Shown one piece after another: positions 35,779 through 47,025 of a DNA stretch of 64,000 nucleotides (within the stretch, counting starts at the first letter, position 1; every line of letters starts with the position of its first letter). The stretch lies in NCBI RefSeq assembly GCF_001889605.1, contig NZ_CP018171.1, positions 2,502,501-2,566,500 on the forward strand, in the 5' to 3' direction. Made by a program: the position numbers and the translations under genes. This stretch comes from Aquibium oceanicum. Its GTDB lineage: Bacteria > Pseudomonadota > Alphaproteobacteria > Rhizobiales > Rhizobiaceae. A model generated the notes under the pieces. The model was not told the DNA's origin, did not search any database, and saw only the letters and a list, made by a program, of their open reading frames with translations.

Positions 35779-37776
35779 ATGTACCACGCCATCGTCTTCC
35801 TTCCGCTTCTCGGCTTCCTGATCGCTGGGCTGTTCGGCAGTTCGCTCGGGGCCAAGGCGTGCGAATACATCACCTCCGGCTTCCTCGTGGTGGCGGCGGT
35901 CCTGTCCTGGATCGCCTTCATCACCTACGGGCTTGGCGAGGGCGAGGCCTTCACCGTACCGGTGCTGCGCTTCATCCAGGCGGGCGCGCTCGATGTCGAT
36001 TGGGCGTTCCGCATCGACACGCTGACGGTCGTCATGCTGGTCGTCGTGAACACCGTCTCGGCGCTCGTGCACATCTATTCCATCGGCTACATGCATCACG
36101 ACCCGAACCGGCCGCGATTCTTCGCCTACCTGTCGCTCTTCACCTTCGCCATGCTGATGCTGGTGACGTCGGACAACCTCGTCCAGATGTTCTTCGGCTG
36201 GGAGGGCGTGGGCCTGGCGTCCTACCTGCTGATCGGTTTCTGGTACAAGAAGCCTTCTGCCAATGCCGCGGCAATCAAGGCCTTCGTCGTCAACCGCGTC
36301 GGCGACTTCGGCTTCGCGCTCGGCATCTTCGGCGTTTTCGTGCTCTTCGGCTCCATCAATTTCAGCACCATCTTCGCCAACACGGCCTCCTTCATCCCGG
36401 TCGAGGGCGGTGCGGAAGCTGCCGAGCAGGGTGCGGCGGTGCTGAACTTCCTCGGCTACGAGCTGGAGCGGCACGCGGCGCTCACCGTCGTCTGCCTGCT
36501 GCTCTTCATGGGTGCCATGGGCAAGTCGGCGCAGGTTCCTCTGCACACCTGGCTGCCGGACGCGATGGAAGGCCCGACACCGGTCTCCGCGCTCATCCAT
36601 GCCGCCACCATGGTCACCGCCGGCGTCTTCATGGTCGCGCGCCTCTCGCCCATCTTCGAACTGTCGCACACGGCACTTCTGTTCGTTACCGTGATCGGCG
36701 CCTTCACCGCCTTCTTCGCGGCAACGGTCGGCCTGGTACAGAACGACATCAAGCGCGTCATCGCCTACTCGACCTGTTCGCAGCTCGGCTACATGTTCGT
36801 GGCGATAGGCCTCGGCTTCTATTCGGCTGCGATCTTCCACCTGTTCACGCACGCCTTCTTCAAGGCGCTGCTGTTCCTGGGCTCGGGCTCGGTCATCCAT
36901 TCCGTCTCGGACGAGCAGGACATGCGCCGCATGGGCGGCCTGCGGAAACTCATCCCCTACACCTACTGGATGATGATCATCGGAACGCTGGCGCTGACCG
37001 GCGTCGGCATTCCCGCGACGATCATCGGCACCGCCGGCTTCTTCTCCAAGGACGCTATCATCGAGGGATCCTTCGCCGCCCACAGCGCCGCCGCTCCCTT
37101 CGCCTTCACGCTGCTCGTCGTAGCGGCCATGTTCACCAGCTTTTATTCCTGGCGACTGATCTTCATGACCTTCCACGGCAAGCCGCGCGCCACCGCGGAT
37201 GTCATGCACCACGTGCACGAATCGCCGATGGTCATGCTCGTGCCGCTGTTCATCCTTGCCGCAGGAGCGCTGTTCGCCGGCGTGATCTTCCACGACTTCT
37301 TCATCGGCGAGGCCTATGCGGAATTCTGGCGCGCCGCGCTGTTCACGCTCCCCGAGAACCACGTCCTGCACGACTTCCACTACGTGCCTCTGTGGGTGAA
37401 GCTCGCGCCCTTCGTCGCAATGCTCCTTGGGTTCGCCATCGCGTATCAGTTCTACATCCGCTCGCCGGAGACGCCGAAGCGGCTGGCGGCCCAGCACCGC
37501 GGCCTCTACGCCTTCCTCCTGAACAAGTGGTACTTCGACGAACTCTACGACTTCCTCTTCGTCAGGCCGGCGATGCGGGTCGGCCGCTTCCTGTGGAAGA
37601 CCGGCGACGGCAGGATCATCGACGGATTCGGCCCTGATGGCGTCTCGGCGCGCGTCACCGACGTGACCGCCCGCGTCGTCAAGCTGCAGAGCGGCTATCT
37701 CTACCACTACGCATTCGCAATGCTCATCGGCGTGGCAGCGCTCGTGACATGGATGATGCTCGGGAGCTCGTTCTAG
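35779..37776 (+). CDS. nuoL: NADH-quinone oxidoreductase subunit L
   Basis: A 665-residue antiporter-like proton-pumping subunit with about sixteen helices, including the long lateral C-terminal helix. Conserved motifs: [17 protein letters not shown] with the key Glu, [20 protein letters not shown] with the pump Lys, and [18 protein letters not shown]. The ATG at 35779 is one base after the nuoK stop. Confidence 0.96.
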   Translation: MYHAIVFLPLLGFLIAGLFGSSLGAKACEYITSGFLVVAAVLSWIAFITYGLGEGEAFTVPVLRFIQAGALDVDWAFRIDTLTVVMLVVVNTVSALVHIYSIGYMHHDPNRPRFFAYLSLFTFAMLMLVTSDNLVQMFFGWEGVGLASYLLIGFWYKKPSANAAAIKAFVVNRVGDFGFALGIFGVFVLFGSINFSTIFANTASFIPVEGGAEAAEQGAAVLNFLGYELERHAALTVVCLLLFMGAMGKSAQVPLHTWLPDAMEGPTPVSALIHAATMVTAGVFMVARLSPIFELSHTALLFVTVIGAFTAFFAATVGLVQNDIKRVIAYSTCSQLGYMFVAIGLGFYSAAIFHLFTHAFFKALLFLGSGSVIHSVSDEQDMRRMGGLRKLIPYTYWMMIIGTLALTGVGIPATIIGTAGFFSKDAIIEGSFAAHSAAAPFAFTLLVVAAMFTSFYSWRLIFMTFHGKPRATADVMHHVHESPMVMLVPLFILAAGALFAGVIFHDFFIGEAYAEFWRAALFTLPENHVLHDFHYVPLWVKLAPFVAMLLGFAIAYQFYIRSPETPKRLAAQHRGLYAFLLNKWYFDELYDFLFVRPAMRVGRFLWKTGDGRIIDGFGPDGVSARVTDVTARVVKLQSGYLYHYAFAMLIGVAALVTWMMLGSSF

Positions 37777-37779
37777 ACC

Positions 37780-39297
37780 ATGAGTGAATGGCCAATCCTT
37801 TCCACGGTCACCTTCCTGCCCCTGGTCGGCGCGTTCCTGATTCTGCTGATCAAGGACGAAGGACAGGCTGCGCGGCGCAACATCCGCAACGTCGCGCTGT
37901 TCACCACCGCGTTCACCTTCGTACTTTCGCTGTTCGTGTGGGCCGCGTTCGACTATTCGAATCCCGGCTTCCAGCTGGTCGAGAAGATGGAGTGGCTGGA
38001 CTCCGGCATCTCCTACCACATGGGCGTCGACGGCATCTCCATGCTGTTCGTGATCCTGACGACCTTCCTGATGCCACTGTGCATCCTTGCTTCGTGGGTC
38101 TCGGTGGAGAAGCGTGTCAAGGAGTACATGATCGCGTTCCTGATCCTGGAAACGCTGATGATCGGCGTCTTCTGCGCGCTCGACATCGTGTTGTTCTATG
38201 TCTTCTTCGAAGCCGGCCTGATCCCGATGTTCATCATCATCGGCGTGTGGGGCGGCAAGCGGCGTGTCTATGCGAGCTTCAAGTTCTTCCTATACACGCT
38301 GCTGGGATCGGTACTGATGATGCTGGCTATCATGGCCATGTTCTGGCAGGCCGGCACGACCGACATCCCGACGCTTCTGGCGCATGACTTCCCGGCCAAC
38401 ATGCAGACCTGGCTGTGGCTCGCCTTCTTCGCCTCCTTCGCGGTGAAGATGCCGATGTGGCCGGTCCATACCTGGCTGCCGGACGCGCACGTGGAGGCGC
38501 CGACGGCGGGCTCGGTGATCCTGGCCGGTATCCTCCTGAAGATGGGCGGCTACGGTTTCCTGCGCTTCTCGCTACCGATGTTCCCGCTCGCCTCCGCCGA
38601 CTTCGCGCCGTTGGTCTACACGCTCTCGGTCGTGGCCATCATCTACACCTCGCTGGTGGCGCTGATGCAGGAGGACATCAAGAAGCTGATCGCCTACTCA
38701 TCCGTCGCGCATATGGGCTTCGTGACCATGGGCATCTTCACCATGAACGAGATCGGCATCCAGGGCGCGATCTTCCAGATGCTGTCGCACGGCTTGGTCT
38801 CCGGTGCACTGTTCCTGTGCGTCGGCGTCATTTACGACCGCATGCATACCCGCGAGATCGCCGCTTATGGCGGGCTTGTGAACAACATGCCCAAGTACGC
38901 CGTGGTCTTCCTGATATTCACCATGGCCAATGTCGGCCTGCCCGGCACGAGCGGCTTCGTGGGCGAGTTCCTGACCCTGATGGGCGCCTTCCAGGCCAAC
39001 ACCTGGGTGGCCTTCTTCGCCACCACCGGCGTCGTGCTCTCGGCGGCCTACGCGCTGTGGCTTTATCGCAGGGTGGTCTTTGGGGCGCTGACCAAGGACA
39101 GTCTCAAGGGGCTGCTGGACCTGTCGACGCGCGAGAAGGCGGTGATCTATCCGCTGGTGGTGCTGACGATCTTCTTCGGCGTCTATCCGGCGCCCATCCT
39201 CGACGCCACCGCGGCCTCCGTGGACGCGCTCGTCGGCCAAGTGACAGCCTCGATCGAAGCCGGGCGCGCGACCGCCGCGGCTGCTCTGGCGCAGTAA
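37780..39297 (+). CDS. nuoM: NADH-quinone oxidoreductase subunit M
   Basis: A 505-residue antiporter-like subunit. Landmarks are the Glu-bearing [21 protein letters not shown] (part: [14 protein letters not shown]), [20 protein letters not shown] with the pump Lys, and [14 protein letters not shown]. It starts 4 bp after nuoL and ends 12 bp before nuoN. Confidence 0.96.
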   Translation: MSEWPILSTVTFLPLVGAFLILLIKDEGQAARRNIRNVALFTTAFTFVLSLFVWAAFDYSNPGFQLVEKMEWLDSGISYHMGVDGISMLFVILTTFLMPLCILASWVSVEKRVKEYMIAFLILETLMIGVFCALDIVLFYVFFEAGLIPMFIIIGVWGGKRRVYASFKFFLYTLLGSVLMMLAIMAMFWQAGTTDIPTLLAHDFPANMQTWLWLAFFASFAVKMPMWPVHTWLPDAHVEAPTAGSVILAGILLKMGGYGFLRFSLPMFPLASADFAPLVYTLSVVAIIYTSLVALMQEDIKKLIAYSSVAHMGFVTMGIFTMNEIGIQGAIFQMLSHGLVSGALFLCVGVIYDRMHTREIAAYGGLVNNMPKYAVVFLIFTMANVGLPGTSGFVGEFLTLMGAFQANTWVAFFATTGVVLSAAYALWLYRRVVFGALTKDSLKGLLDLSTREKAVIYPLVVLTIFFGVYPAPILDATAASVDALVGQVTASIEAGRATAAAALAQ

Positions 39298-39309
39298 GGG
39301 TCCCTAGAG

Positions 39310-40746
39310 ATGACGCCTGACCTTTCCATGAGCCTGACGCTCGCCGCACCGGAGCTGATCCTCGCGATCGGCGCGATGGCGCTCCTGATGATCGGCGTTT
39401 TTGGCGACGAGCGGTCCAACACGCTGGTCACGGGGCTGGCTGTCGCGATCCTGATCGGCGCAGGCGCGTGGATGCTGTTTTTCGGTGAGTATGGAGAAGG
39501 CTTTCAGGGCGCCTTCATCAACGACCCGTTCTCGCGTTTCATGAAGTTCCTGACGCTCGGCGGCTCGATCGTGACACTCGTCATGTCTGTCGGCTTCGCC
39601 AAGGCGGAGCGCTTCGACAAGTTCGAGTTCCCGGTTCTCATCATGCTGTCGACGCTCGGGATGCTCTTGATGGTCTCGGCGAACGACATGATCACGCTCT
39701 ATCTCGGCCTCGAACTCCAGTCGCTGGCAGCGTACGTGATCGCCGCGATCAACCGCGACTCCGTGCGGTCCACCGAGGCGGGCCTGAAGTACTTCGTACT
39801 CGGCGCACTCTCCTCGGGCATGCTGCTCTACGGCATCAGCCTCGTCTACGGCTACACGGGCAACACGGGGTTCGACGCCATCACGCTGGCGCTTTCCGGC
39901 GGCGAGCGGCAGCTCGGCCTGGTCTTCGGCCTGGTCTTCGTCCTGGCCGGCCTGTCGTTCAAGATCTCCGCCGTGCCGTTCCACATGTGGACGCCAGACG
40001 TCTACGAGGGCGCGCCGACGCCGGTCACCGCCTTCTTCGCCGCCGCGCCCAAGATGGCGGCGATGGCGCTGATCGTGCGGGTCACCATGGGCGCCTTCGA
40101 GCCCATAGCCTTCGACTGGCAGCAGATCATCGTCTTCATCTCGGTCGCCTCCATGCTGCTCGGCGCCTTCGCGGCGATCGGCCAGCGTAACATAAAGCGC
40201 CTGATGGCCTATTCCTCGATCGGCCACATGGGCTTCGCGCTCGTTGGCTTGGCCGCGAATTCGTCGGCCGGTGTGCGCGGCATCGCGATCTACATGCTGA
40301 TCTACCTGGTCATGACGCTCGGCACCTTCGCCTTCATCCTCGCCATGCGTCGGAAGGAAGGCAATGTGGAGCAGATCGACAGCTTGGCGGGGCTCTCCAG
40401 TACCAACCCGATGATGGCCACGATCCTGACCATCCTGATGTTCTCGCTCGCCGGCATTCCGCCGCTCGCCGGCTTCTGGGCCAAGTGGTACGTGTTCCTG
40501 GCCGCCATTGATGCCGAACTCTACGCGCTGGCGGTGATCGGCGTGCTCGCCTCGGTGGTCGGCGCGTTCTACTATCTGCGCATTATCAAGATCATGTGGT
40601 TCGACGAGCCGGTCGGCGGTTTCCAGCCGATGGCGGGCGAACTGCGGCTGGTGCTCGGCGCGTCGGGTGCCTTCGTGCTGTTCTACGTGCTGATCGGCGG
40701 GCCGATCGGAACGATGGCGGAAGCCGCTTCCCGGACCTTCTTCTGA
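39310..40746 (+). CDS. nuoN: NADH-quinone oxidoreductase subunit N
   Basis: A 478-residue antiporter-like subunit, the last complex I gene here. Motifs: [17 protein letters not shown] with the key Glu, [20 protein letters not shown] with Lys, and [16 protein letters not shown]. It is followed after 4 bp by birA, so nuo transcription probably runs on into birA-rnj-mce. Confidence 0.96.
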   Translation: MTPDLSMSLTLAAPELILAIGAMALLMIGVFGDERSNTLVTGLAVAILIGAGAWMLFFGEYGEGFQGAFINDPFSRFMKFLTLGGSIVTLVMSVGFAKAERFDKFEFPVLIMLSTLGMLLMVSANDMITLYLGLELQSLAAYVIAAINRDSVRSTEAGLKYFVLGALSSGMLLYGISLVYGYTGNTGFDAITLALSGGERQLGLVFGLVFVLAGLSFKISAVPFHMWTPDVYEGAPTPVTAFFAAAPKMAAMALIVRVTMGAFEPIAFDWQQIIVFISVASMLLGAFAAIGQRNIKRLMAYSSIGHMGFALVGLAANSSAGVRGIAIYMLIYLVMTLGTFAFILAMRRKEGNVEQIDSLAGLSSTNPMMATILTILMFSLAGIPPLAGFWAKWYVFLAAIDAELYALAVIGVLASVVGAFYYLRIIKIMWFDEPVGGFQPMAGELRLVLGASGAFVLFYVLIGGPIGTMAEAASRTFF

Positions 40747-40750
40747 GCCG

Positions 40751-41572
40751 ATGGCGTTTGCGCTCGCGCCCACCGCTCAGCAGGACGGATATCGACTGGA
40801 AGCCTTCGAGACGATCGGTTCGACCAACGCCCATGCTCTGGAGCAGGCGAGGGCGGGCGATCCGGGACGGCTGTGGGTGGTCTCGCGTAGACAGGAGAGC
40901 GGCCGCGGTCGCCGTGGACGCGCCTGGGAGACGCCGGCGGGCAACCTCGCTGCGACCCTCCTCCTAGTGGATTGCTGCCCGCTGTCGCTGGCAGCGACCC
41001 TCGGCTTCGTCGCCGGTCTGGCGCTGTCGGACGCGCTGAAGGCCGTCGCGCCGGTGTTGATCGGCGCCGACGCAAGCGAAGACCGCAATTCGCGCACGAG
41101 TTTCCAGCTTAAATGGCCGAACGACGTTCTCGCCGACGGGTCGAAGCTTGCCGGCATCCTGCTGGAATCGGCCATGCTGTCGGAGCGACGCTTTGCCGTC
41201 GCAATCGGCATCGGCGTCAACGTCGTCGCTCATCCGACGGACGTTCCCTATCCGGCCACATCGCTTGCAGCACTTGGATCGGACGCGACGGCCGAGACGC
41301 TGTTTTTGGCCCTGTCCGACGCATGGATGCAGGCTGAACGGGCATGGAACGGCGGCCGGGGCCTCGAAAGCATCCGCCGCGCATGGCTGACACGTGCGGC
41401 CGGCCTCGGTTCGGAAGTGGCGGTGAAGGTCGAAGGAGAGGTCGTACGGGGCATATTCGAAACGATCGACGAGGATTGCCGGTTCGTCGTGCGTGACATA
41501 CACGGCGGCACGAGGCGTATCGCGGCGGGTGACGTGCATTTCGGCGCGGTCGCTTCGGCGGCTGCGGTCTAG
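40751..41572 (+). CDS. birA: Biotin--[acetyl-CoA-carboxylase] ligase
   Basis: A 273-residue BPL/LplA-fold ligase that biotinylates carboxylase subunits. It has SGRGRRGRAWETPAGNLAA (biotinyl-AMP loop), KWPNDVLADGSKLAGILLE and a short C-terminal domain. There is no N-terminal winged helix, so it should be an enzyme only and not the biotin repressor. It directly follows nuoN, a common rhizobial arrangement by memory. rnj starts 13 bp after its stop. Confidence 0.94.
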   Translation: MAFALAPTAQQDGYRLEAFETIGSTNAHALEQARAGDPGRLWVVSRRQESGRGRRGRAWETPAGNLAATLLLVDCCPLSLAATLGFVAGLALSDALKAVAPVLIGADASEDRNSRTSFQLKWPNDVLADGSKLAGILLESAMLSERRFAVAIGIGVNVVAHPTDVPYPATSLAALGSDATAETLFLALSDAWMQAERAWNGGRGLESIRRAWLTRAAGLGSEVAVKVEGEVVRGIFETIDEDCRFVVRDIHGGTRRIAAGDVHFGAVASAAAV

Positions 41573-41585
41573 GCGAGGTAAAGGC

Positions 41586-43259
41586 ATGGCTAAGAGCAAC
41601 GGCGAGGAACTGGTCTTCGCGCCTCTCGGAGGCGTCGGCGAGATCGGTATGAACTTCGCCCTCTACGGCTTCGGCCGCCCCGAGGCGCGGCAATGGATCA
41701 TCGTCGACTGCGGCGTGACCTTCCCCGGCCCGGATCTGCCGGGCGTCGACCTGGTGCTGCCCGACATCCGCTTCATCGTCGAGGAGAAGAAGAACCTTCG
41801 CGGGATGATCATCACGCACGCGCACGAGGACCACTATGGCGCGCTGCTGGAACTGTGGCCGCAGCTCGGCGTGCCGGTCTGGATGACGCCCTTCGCGGCC
41901 GGGCTGCTCGAAGCCAAGCGCGCTTCCGAACCGGGCTCCAAGCCGAAGATTCCGGTCGAGATCTACCAGCCCGGTGACCGTTTCTCCGTCGGCCCGTTCG
42001 ACATCGAGGCCGTGGCGGTCACCCACTCGATCCCCGAGCCGGTTTCGCTGGCGATGACCACGCCGCTCGGGACGATCATCCACACCGGCGACTGGAAGAT
42101 CGATCCCGCGCCGGAGATTGGCCCGATGACCGACGAGGCGCGCTTCCGTGCGTTGGGCGATGCCGGGGTCGTGGCGCTGATCTGCGATTCCACCAATGCA
42201 ATGCGCGAGGGCGAATCGCCGTCTGAACAGGCAGTGGGGCAGGGCTTGCGCCAGGTGATCGAGGCCGCACCCGGCCGGGTCGCCGTCACGACCTTCTCCT
42301 CGAATGTCGGGCGTATTCGCTCGGTGGTGGAAGCCGCGCGGGACGCCGGCCGCCAAGTCCTCGTGCTCGGCCGCTCGCTCAAGCGCGTGATCGATGTCGC
42401 TACCGAGCTCGGCTACCTGGAGGGCCTCCCGCCGTTCATCTCGGAGGAGGAGTACGGCTACATCCCGCGCGAGAACCTCGTCGTGCTGTGCACCGGCAGC
42501 CAGGGCGAGCCGCGCGCCGCGCTGGCGAAGCTCGCCCGCGACGAGATGAAGAACCTTGCGCTGACTGCCGGCGACACGGTCGTGTTTTCCTCGCGCACCA
42601 TTCCCGGAAATGAGAAGGCTATCCTGGAGATCAAGAACGGCCTGATCGAACAGGGCATCCGCATCATCGAGGACGGCGAGGCGCTGGTTCACGTATCGGG
42701 CCACCCGCGACGCAGCGAGCTGAAGAAGATGTACGAATGGGTGCGGCCGCAGGTTCTGGTGCCGGTGCACGGCGAGGCCGCGCATCTGGTGGCGCACGGT
42801 TCGCTGGGCGCGATGTCCGGCATTCCCCACGTGGTGCAGGCGCGCAACGGCGACGTCGTGAAGCTGGCGCCCGGCGAGGCCGGCGTCGTCGACCAGGTGC
42901 CCTATGGCCGCATCTTCAAGGACGGCCTGATCGTCGGCGGCGAGGACGCGGTCGGCGTGCGCGAGAGGCGCAAGCTCTCCTATGTCGGCCATGTCGCGGT
43001 GAACGTGGTGCTGGACGAGAAGTACGAGATGGCCGGGGATCCCGACCTCGTGGCGATCGGCCTGCCGGAGGCGGACCGAAACGGCGAGAATTTCGAGGAC
43101 CTGATGCTCGATGCGGCGATCGGCGCGGTTGAAAGCATACCGCGCGCCAGGCGAAAGGACCTGGACATGGTGCTGGAAGCGGTGCGGCGCTCGGTGCGCA
43201 ATGCCGCGAACCAGGCCTGGGGCAAGAAACCCATGGTCACGGTCTTCGTCACGCGCTGA
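41586..43259 (+). CDS. rnj: Ribonuclease J
   Basis: A 557-residue metallo-beta-lactamase/beta-CASP ribonuclease with endo- and 5'-3' exonuclease activity in rRNA and mRNA maturation. The zinc motif HAHEDH is at about residues 78-83, with CGVTFPGPDLPGVD ahead of it and the beta-CASP and C-terminal RMMBL-type region (VHVSGHPRRSELKKMYEW, in part) behind. The ATG at 41586 gives MAKSNGEELVFAPLGGVGEI, the typical start; the frame is open upstream inside birA but not conserved. Confidence 0.95.
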   Translation: MAKSNGEELVFAPLGGVGEIGMNFALYGFGRPEARQWIIVDCGVTFPGPDLPGVDLVLPDIRFIVEEKKNLRGMIITHAHEDHYGALLELWPQLGVPVWMTPFAAGLLEAKRASEPGSKPKIPVEIYQPGDRFSVGPFDIEAVAVTHSIPEPVSLAMTTPLGTIIHTGDWKIDPAPEIGPMTDEARFRALGDAGVVALICDSTNAMREGESPSEQAVGQGLRQVIEAAPGRVAVTTFSSNVGRIRSVVEAARDAGRQVLVLGRSLKRVIDVATELGYLEGLPPFISEEEYGYIPRENLVVLCTGSQGEPRAALAKLARDEMKNLALTAGDTVVFSSRTIPGNEKAILEIKNGLIEQGIRIIEDGEALVHVSGHPRRSELKKMYEWVRPQVLVPVHGEAAHLVAHGSLGAMSGIPHVVQARNGDVVKLAPGEAGVVDQVPYGRIFKDGLIVGGEDAVGVRERRKLSYVGHVAVNVVLDEKYEMAGDPDLVAIGLPEADRNGENFEDLMLDAAIGAVESIPRARRKDLDMVLEAVRRSVRNAANQAWGKKPMVTVFVTR

Positions 43260-43290
43260 GGAACGCCGCCGCCGACCCGGAGGAAGAAGT

Positions 43291-43695
43291 ATGCTCGGCC
43301 GTCTCAATCACGTCGCCATCGCCGTCCCCGATCTCGCCGCCGCGAGCGCCGTCTACCGCAACACGCTCGGCGCTACGGTGACCGATCCGCAGGCCCTGCC
43401 GGAGCACGGCGTCACGGTGGTTTTCATCGAGCTCGGCAATACCAAGGTCGAGCTTCTCGAACCCCTGGGGGAGGGCTCGCCAATCGCCGCCTTCCTGGCC
43501 AAGAACCCGTCCGGCGGCATGCACCACGTCTGCTACGAGGTCGCCGACATCGTCGAGGCGCGCGACCGCCTGAAAGCTTCGGGCGCGCGCGTGCTCGGGG
43601 ACGGCGAGCCGAAGACCGGCGCACACGGCAAGCCGGTGCTGTTCCTGCATCCGAAGGATTTCGCCGGAACCCTCGTCGAGCTGGAACAGGTCTGA
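43291..43695 (+). CDS. mce: Methylmalonyl-CoA epimerase
   Basis: A 134-residue vicinal-oxygen-chelate protein that interconverts (R)- and (S)-methylmalonyl-CoA in propionate metabolism. Metal ligands are visible in LGRLNHVAIAVPDL (His), NTKVELLEPLG (Glu), GGMHHVCYEV (His) and GTLVELEQV (Glu). The ATG at 43291 has AGGAAGAAG directly upstream. It lies between rnj and the DUF1467 gene. Confidence 0.93.
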   Translation: MLGRLNHVAIAVPDLAAASAVYRNTLGATVTDPQALPEHGVTVVFIELGNTKVELLEPLGEGSPIAAFLAKNPSGGMHHVCYEVADIVEARDRLKASGARVLGDGEPKTGAHGKPVLFLHPKDFAGTLVELEQV

Positions 43696-43698
43696 TTC

Positions 43699-43989
43699 GT
43701 GACCTGGATCTCCTATCTCGCGCTCTTCTTCATCATCTGGTGGCTGGTGCTTTTCGCCACCCTTCCATTCGGCCTGCGCACCCAGGACGACGAAGGCGAC
43801 GTGACGCTGGGCACCACCTCGAGCGCCCCGCGCGGGCCACATGTCCGCCGCGCGATGCTGCGAACGACCATCGTCGCGGTCGTCATCTGCGGGCTGCTCT
43901 GGTACGTGACGAACCAGCTCGGTTGGAGCTTCGACGACATCCCGATCTTCATGCCAGATTTCTACGGGCCGGCTTCGCGCGGCGGCTGA
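43699..43989 (+). CDS. DUF1467 family membrane protein
   Basis: A 96-residue protein with two hydrophobic helices (about residues 3-25, WISYLALFFIIWWLVLFATL, and 56-75, LRTTIVAVVICGLLWYVT) and the conserved loop PFGLRTQDDEGDVTLGT. It matches the alphaproteobacterial DUF1467 family. Function unknown. The start is GTG at 43699, 3 bp after the mce stop. Confidence 0.85.
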   Translation: MTWISYLALFFIIWWLVLFATLPFGLRTQDDEGDVTLGTTSSAPRGPHVRRAMLRTTIVAVVICGLLWYVTNQLGWSFDDIPIFMPDFYGPASRGG

Positions 43990-44017
43990 ATTTCCGGTCA
44001 CAACGGACTGATTGCCC

Positions 44018-44045
44018 AAAAAAAATGCAAGGCCGAAGCCTTGCA
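44018..44045 (-). terminator. Strong minus-strand intrinsic terminator
   Basis: Read on the minus strand, an 8-bp stem TGCAAGGC / GCCTTGCA closed by a TTCG tetraloop is followed immediately by eight T residues (44025-44018). On the plus strand the same hairpin is followed only by ATTTG. It therefore points to a minus-strand transcript ending here, although no minus-strand gene is otherwise established nearby. It may also help to stop plus-strand transcription from the DUF1467 gene. Confidence 0.7.
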
Positions 44046-44178
44046 ATTTGTAACGCGTCCGATCCGTTTCCGGTGTCCGGCGGCAGCGAGTAACCGCGCC
44101 TGGATCGCATCCTCCCAAGACTTTGACCGCGTAGGGAAAACGGATTGATTTTCCGTCTTCTCGTTTATGGCGGGGACA

Positions 44179-44418
44179 CTAGACCAAGGGTCCCTGAAAT
44201 GTCACGAGTTTTTTTGCTTGCCGAGCCTCAATGATGTGCTGCACTGCACAATGATAAGGCAGCCGATGTTTAATGTTATACCACTGAACTAAGTCGCTTG
44301 TGGCCGCCGGGTCGGGTTCCCTTGATGCCATGAAATGGCTATGAAGCGCGTGCAGTGAGACCGCTGCCGAACCCATCGATTCTGCGGCCTCTTCATCCCT
44401 TTCGACGGAAACCTTCAT
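44179..44418 (-). CDS. Doubtful minus-strand ORF upstream of proS
   Basis: A 79-codon frame in the 427-bp gap between the DUF1467 gene and proS. The gap is visibly richer in A+T than its neighbours. The C-terminal half ([28 protein letters not shown]) looks protein-like; the N-terminal part overlaps the proS start, so an internal ATG at 44376 or 44331 would be more credible. It has no recognised family and no clear ribosome binding site. The perfect minus-strand terminator at 44018-44045 is the main support. It may instead be a small RNA or a gene remnant; nothing else is seen in this gap. Confidence 0.25.
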   Translation of the reverse strand: MKVSVERDEEAAESMGSAAVSLHALHSHFMASREPDPAATSDLVQWYNIKHRLPYHCAVQHIIEARQAKKLVTFQGPLV

Positions 44419-45742
44419 GCGGCTGTCGCGCTACTTCCTGCCCATCCTGAAAGAAAATCCCCGCGAGGCGGAGATCGTGTCGCATCGCCTCATGCTGCGG
44501 GCGGGCATGGTGCGTCAGCAGGCGGCCGGCAGCTTCTCCTGGCTACCACTCGGAAAGCGCGTGCTCGACAAGGTCTGCCGCATCATCCGCGAGGAGCAGG
44601 ACAGGGCGGGAGCGCTGGAAATCATGATGCCGACGATCCAGTCGGCCGAACTGTGGCGCGAGAGCGGCCGCTACGATGCTTACGGCCCCGAGATGCTGCG
44701 GCTGCGGGACCGGCACGAGCGCGACATGTTGTACGGACCCACCAACGAAGAGATGGTGACCGACATCTTCCGCAGCTACGTGCGGTCCTACAAGGACCTT
44801 CCGCTCAATCTCTATCACATCCAGTGGAAGTTTCGCGACGAGGTTCGGCCGCGCTTCGGCGTCATGCGCTCGCGCGAGTTCCTGATGAAGGACGCCTATT
44901 CCTTCGATCTCGATTTCGAGGGCGCGAAGGCGGCTTACAACCGGATGTTCGTGTCGTACCTTCGCACATTCACCCGCATGGGCCTGCAGGCGATCCCCAT
45001 GCGCGCCGATACCGGCCCCATCGGCGGTGATCTGAGCCACGAGTTCATCATCCTGGCCGAGACGGGCGAGAGCCAGGTCTACTGCCACCGCGACTTTCTT
45101 TCCCTTCCGGTCCCCGGCGCCGATACGAACTTCGGCGACGACGCCGAAATCGGCGGCATCGTGAAGGCCTGGACGACGCCCTACGCAGCGACCGACGAGA
45201 TGCACGAGGAGGACGTCTGGTCCGGCATCGGCGAGAACGAGCGCCTGTCTGCGCGCGGCATCGAGGTCGGCCACATCTTCCACTTCGGCCAGAAGTATTC
45301 CAAGCCCATGGGCGCGAGCGTGACCGGGCCTGACGGCAAGGAACACTTCGTCTCCATGGGCTCCTACGGCATCGGCCCGAGCCGGCTTATCGCGGCGATC
45401 ATCGAGGCGTTCCACGACGACAACGGCATCATCTGGCCTGAAAGCGTTGCGCCGTTCGATATGGCGCTGATCAACATGAAGCCGGGCGATGCCGAATGCG
45501 ACCGCGTCTGTGAAGAGTTCTACGCGCAGCTCTCCGCGGCAGGCAAGGATGTGCTCTACGACGACACAGACCAGCGCGCCGGCGGCAAGTTCGCCACCGC
45601 CGACCTGATCGGCCTTCCCTGGCAGGTGATCGTCGGCCCGCGCGGCGTGGCGGCCGGCGAGGTGGAAATCAAGAACCGCAGGACTGGCGAACGCGAAACG
45701 ATGGCGATCGCCGCGGCCGCGCAGAAGCTCGGCGCCAGCTGA
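44417..45742 (+). CDS. proS: Prolyl-tRNA synthetase (short type)
   Basis: A 441-residue class II synthetase that charges tRNA-Pro. Motif 1 region [19 protein letters not shown], motif 2 [20 protein letters not shown] (in part [13 protein letters not shown]) and motif 3 [16 protein letters not shown] are present. At 441 residues it lacks the internal editing domain of the E. coli enzyme, the usual alphaproteobacterial form. Its stop overlaps the lolC start by one base (TGATG), so the two are translationally coupled. Confidence 0.96.
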   Translation: MRLSRYFLPILKENPREAEIVSHRLMLRAGMVRQQAAGSFSWLPLGKRVLDKVCRIIREEQDRAGALEIMMPTIQSAELWRESGRYDAYGPEMLRLRDRHERDMLYGPTNEEMVTDIFRSYVRSYKDLPLNLYHIQWKFRDEVRPRFGVMRSREFLMKDAYSFDLDFEGAKAAYNRMFVSYLRTFTRMGLQAIPMRADTGPIGGDLSHEFIILAETGESQVYCHRDFLSLPVPGADTNFGDDAEIGGIVKAWTTPYAATDEMHEEDVWSGIGENERLSARGIEVGHIFHFGQKYSKPMGASVTGPDGKEHFVSMGSYGIGPSRLIAAIIEAFHDDNGIIWPESVAPFDMALINMKPGDAECDRVCEEFYAQLSAAGKDVLYDDTDQRAGGKFATADLIGLPWQVIVGPRGVAAGEVEIKNRRTGERETMAIAAAAQKLGAS

Positions 45743-47025
45743 TGACGCAAACCGCCGCAACGCCGCGCGGGGCCGGCCCCTTCTCCGCCTTCGAGCGGAT
45801 GGTGGCGTGGCGCTACCTTCGTTCGCGCCGCAAGGAGGCGTTCATCTCGGTGATCGCGTCGATTTCCTTCGTCGGCATCATGCTCGGCGTCGCGACGCTA
45901 ATCATCGTCATGGCCGTCATGAACGGTTTCAGGGCCGAACTGCTGACCCGGATTCTAGGCATCAACGGGCACCTCATCCTGCAGCCCATGGATCGGCCGC
46001 TGGACGATTATGCTGAGGCAGCGGCGCGCCTCAATGGCGTCGAGGGCGTGCGGTACGCCATTCCGCTGGTCGAGGGGCAGGTGCTTGCTTCCGGTAATGT
46101 CGGCGGGGGCACCGGCGCTTTGGTTCGCGGTATCCGCGAGGAGGATCTGGACAGGATCGAACTGGTCGCCGGCAACATAAGGCAAGGCACGCTCGAGGGT
46201 TTCGAGGCGGGGGAGGGTGTTGCCGTCGGCGTGCGGATGGCCGAGACGCTCGGTCTGGCATTGGGCGACCTCGTCACGCTGACCTCTCCCGAGGGAGACG
46301 TGACACCTTTCGGCATGACCGCGCGGCAGAAGGCCTATCCGGTCACCGCCATCTTCCAGGTCGGCATGTCGGAATACGACGCCTCGATCATCTTCATGGC
46401 TCTGCCCGAGGCGCAGCTCTACTTCAACTCGGAAGGGGTGGCGCAGTCGATCGAGGTCTTCGTCGACGATCCGGACTCCATCGACGACCTCAAGCCCGTG
46501 ATCGAGACGGCGGCGCAACGGCCGTTCTTCATGGTCGACTGGCGCCAGCGCAATCACACCTTCTTCTCCGCGCTCGAGGTGGAGCGCAACGTCATGTTCA
46601 TGATCCTGACGCTGATCGTGCTCGTCGCGGCGCTCAACATCATCTCCGGCCTCTTCATGCTGGTGAAGGACAAAGGCCGCGACATCGCCATCCTGCGCAC
46701 CATGGGGGCGACGCGTGGTTCGGTGCTTCGCATCTTCGTCATGACGGGCGCCGCGATCGGCGTCGTGGGGACGCTCGCCGGCGTTCTCCTGGGCGTCGTG
46801 GTCTGCCTCAACGTGGAATCGATCCGCCAGTTCTTCTCCTGGCTCTCCGGCACGACGCTGTTCAACCCGGAACTCTACTTCCTGAGCCAGTTGCCGGCCA
46901 AGATGGAAGTGAACGAAACGGTCTCGGTGGTTCTGATGGCGCTTGTGCTGTCGTTCCTCGCGACTCTGTTTCCGGCATGGCGCGCCGCGCGCCTCGATCC
47001 GGTGGAAGCCCTGAGGTACGAATGA
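45742..47025 (+). CDS. lolC: Lipoprotein-releasing ABC permease LolC/E
   Basis: A 427-residue inner-membrane permease of the Lol system, which extracts mature lipoproteins for transport to the outer membrane. Four transmembrane helices flank a large periplasmic domain: one at about residues 30-55 and three in the last 160 residues. Family motifs include [22 protein letters not shown] (in part [14 protein letters not shown]), [19 protein letters not shown] and [18 protein letters not shown]. Whether it is LolC or a LolF-like single permease cannot be told by eye; only one permease is present here. It overlaps lolD. Confidence 0.93.
   Translation: MTQTAATPRGAGPFSAFERMVAWRYLRSRRKEAFISVIASISFVGIMLGVATLIIVMAVMNGFRAELLTRILGINGHLILQPMDRPLDDYAEAAARLNGVEGVRYAIPLVEGQVLASGNVGGGTGALVRGIREEDLDRIELVAGNIRQGTLEGFEAGEGVAVGVRMAETLGLALGDLVTLTSPEGDVTPFGMTARQKAYPVTAIFQVGMSEYDASIIFMALPEAQLYFNSEGVAQSIEVFVDDPDSIDDLKPVIETAAQRPFFMVDWRQRNHTFFSALEVERNVMFMILTLIVLVAALNIISGLFMLVKDKGRDIAILRTMGATRGSVLRIFVMTGAAIGVVGTLAGVLLGVVVCLNVESIRQFFSWLSGTTLFNPELYFLSQLPAKMEVNETVSVVLMALVLSFLATLFPAWRAARLDPVEALRYE

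Noticed and set aside
35758-38019. A 753-codon open frame on the minus strand opposite nuoL
   Set aside because: It is a shadow of nuoL: a low-complexity, charged His/Arg/Asp/Glu-rich translation with no domain, exactly opposite a clearly conserved gene. The same applies to the long minus-strand frames opposite nuoN (39304-40773) and rnj (41217-43307).
44260-44310. tRNA-like D-arm sequence (TAGTTCAGTGGTATAAC on the minus strand)
   Set aside because: The flanks do not form an acceptor stem, anticodon arm or T-arm; the resemblance is limited to one short string.
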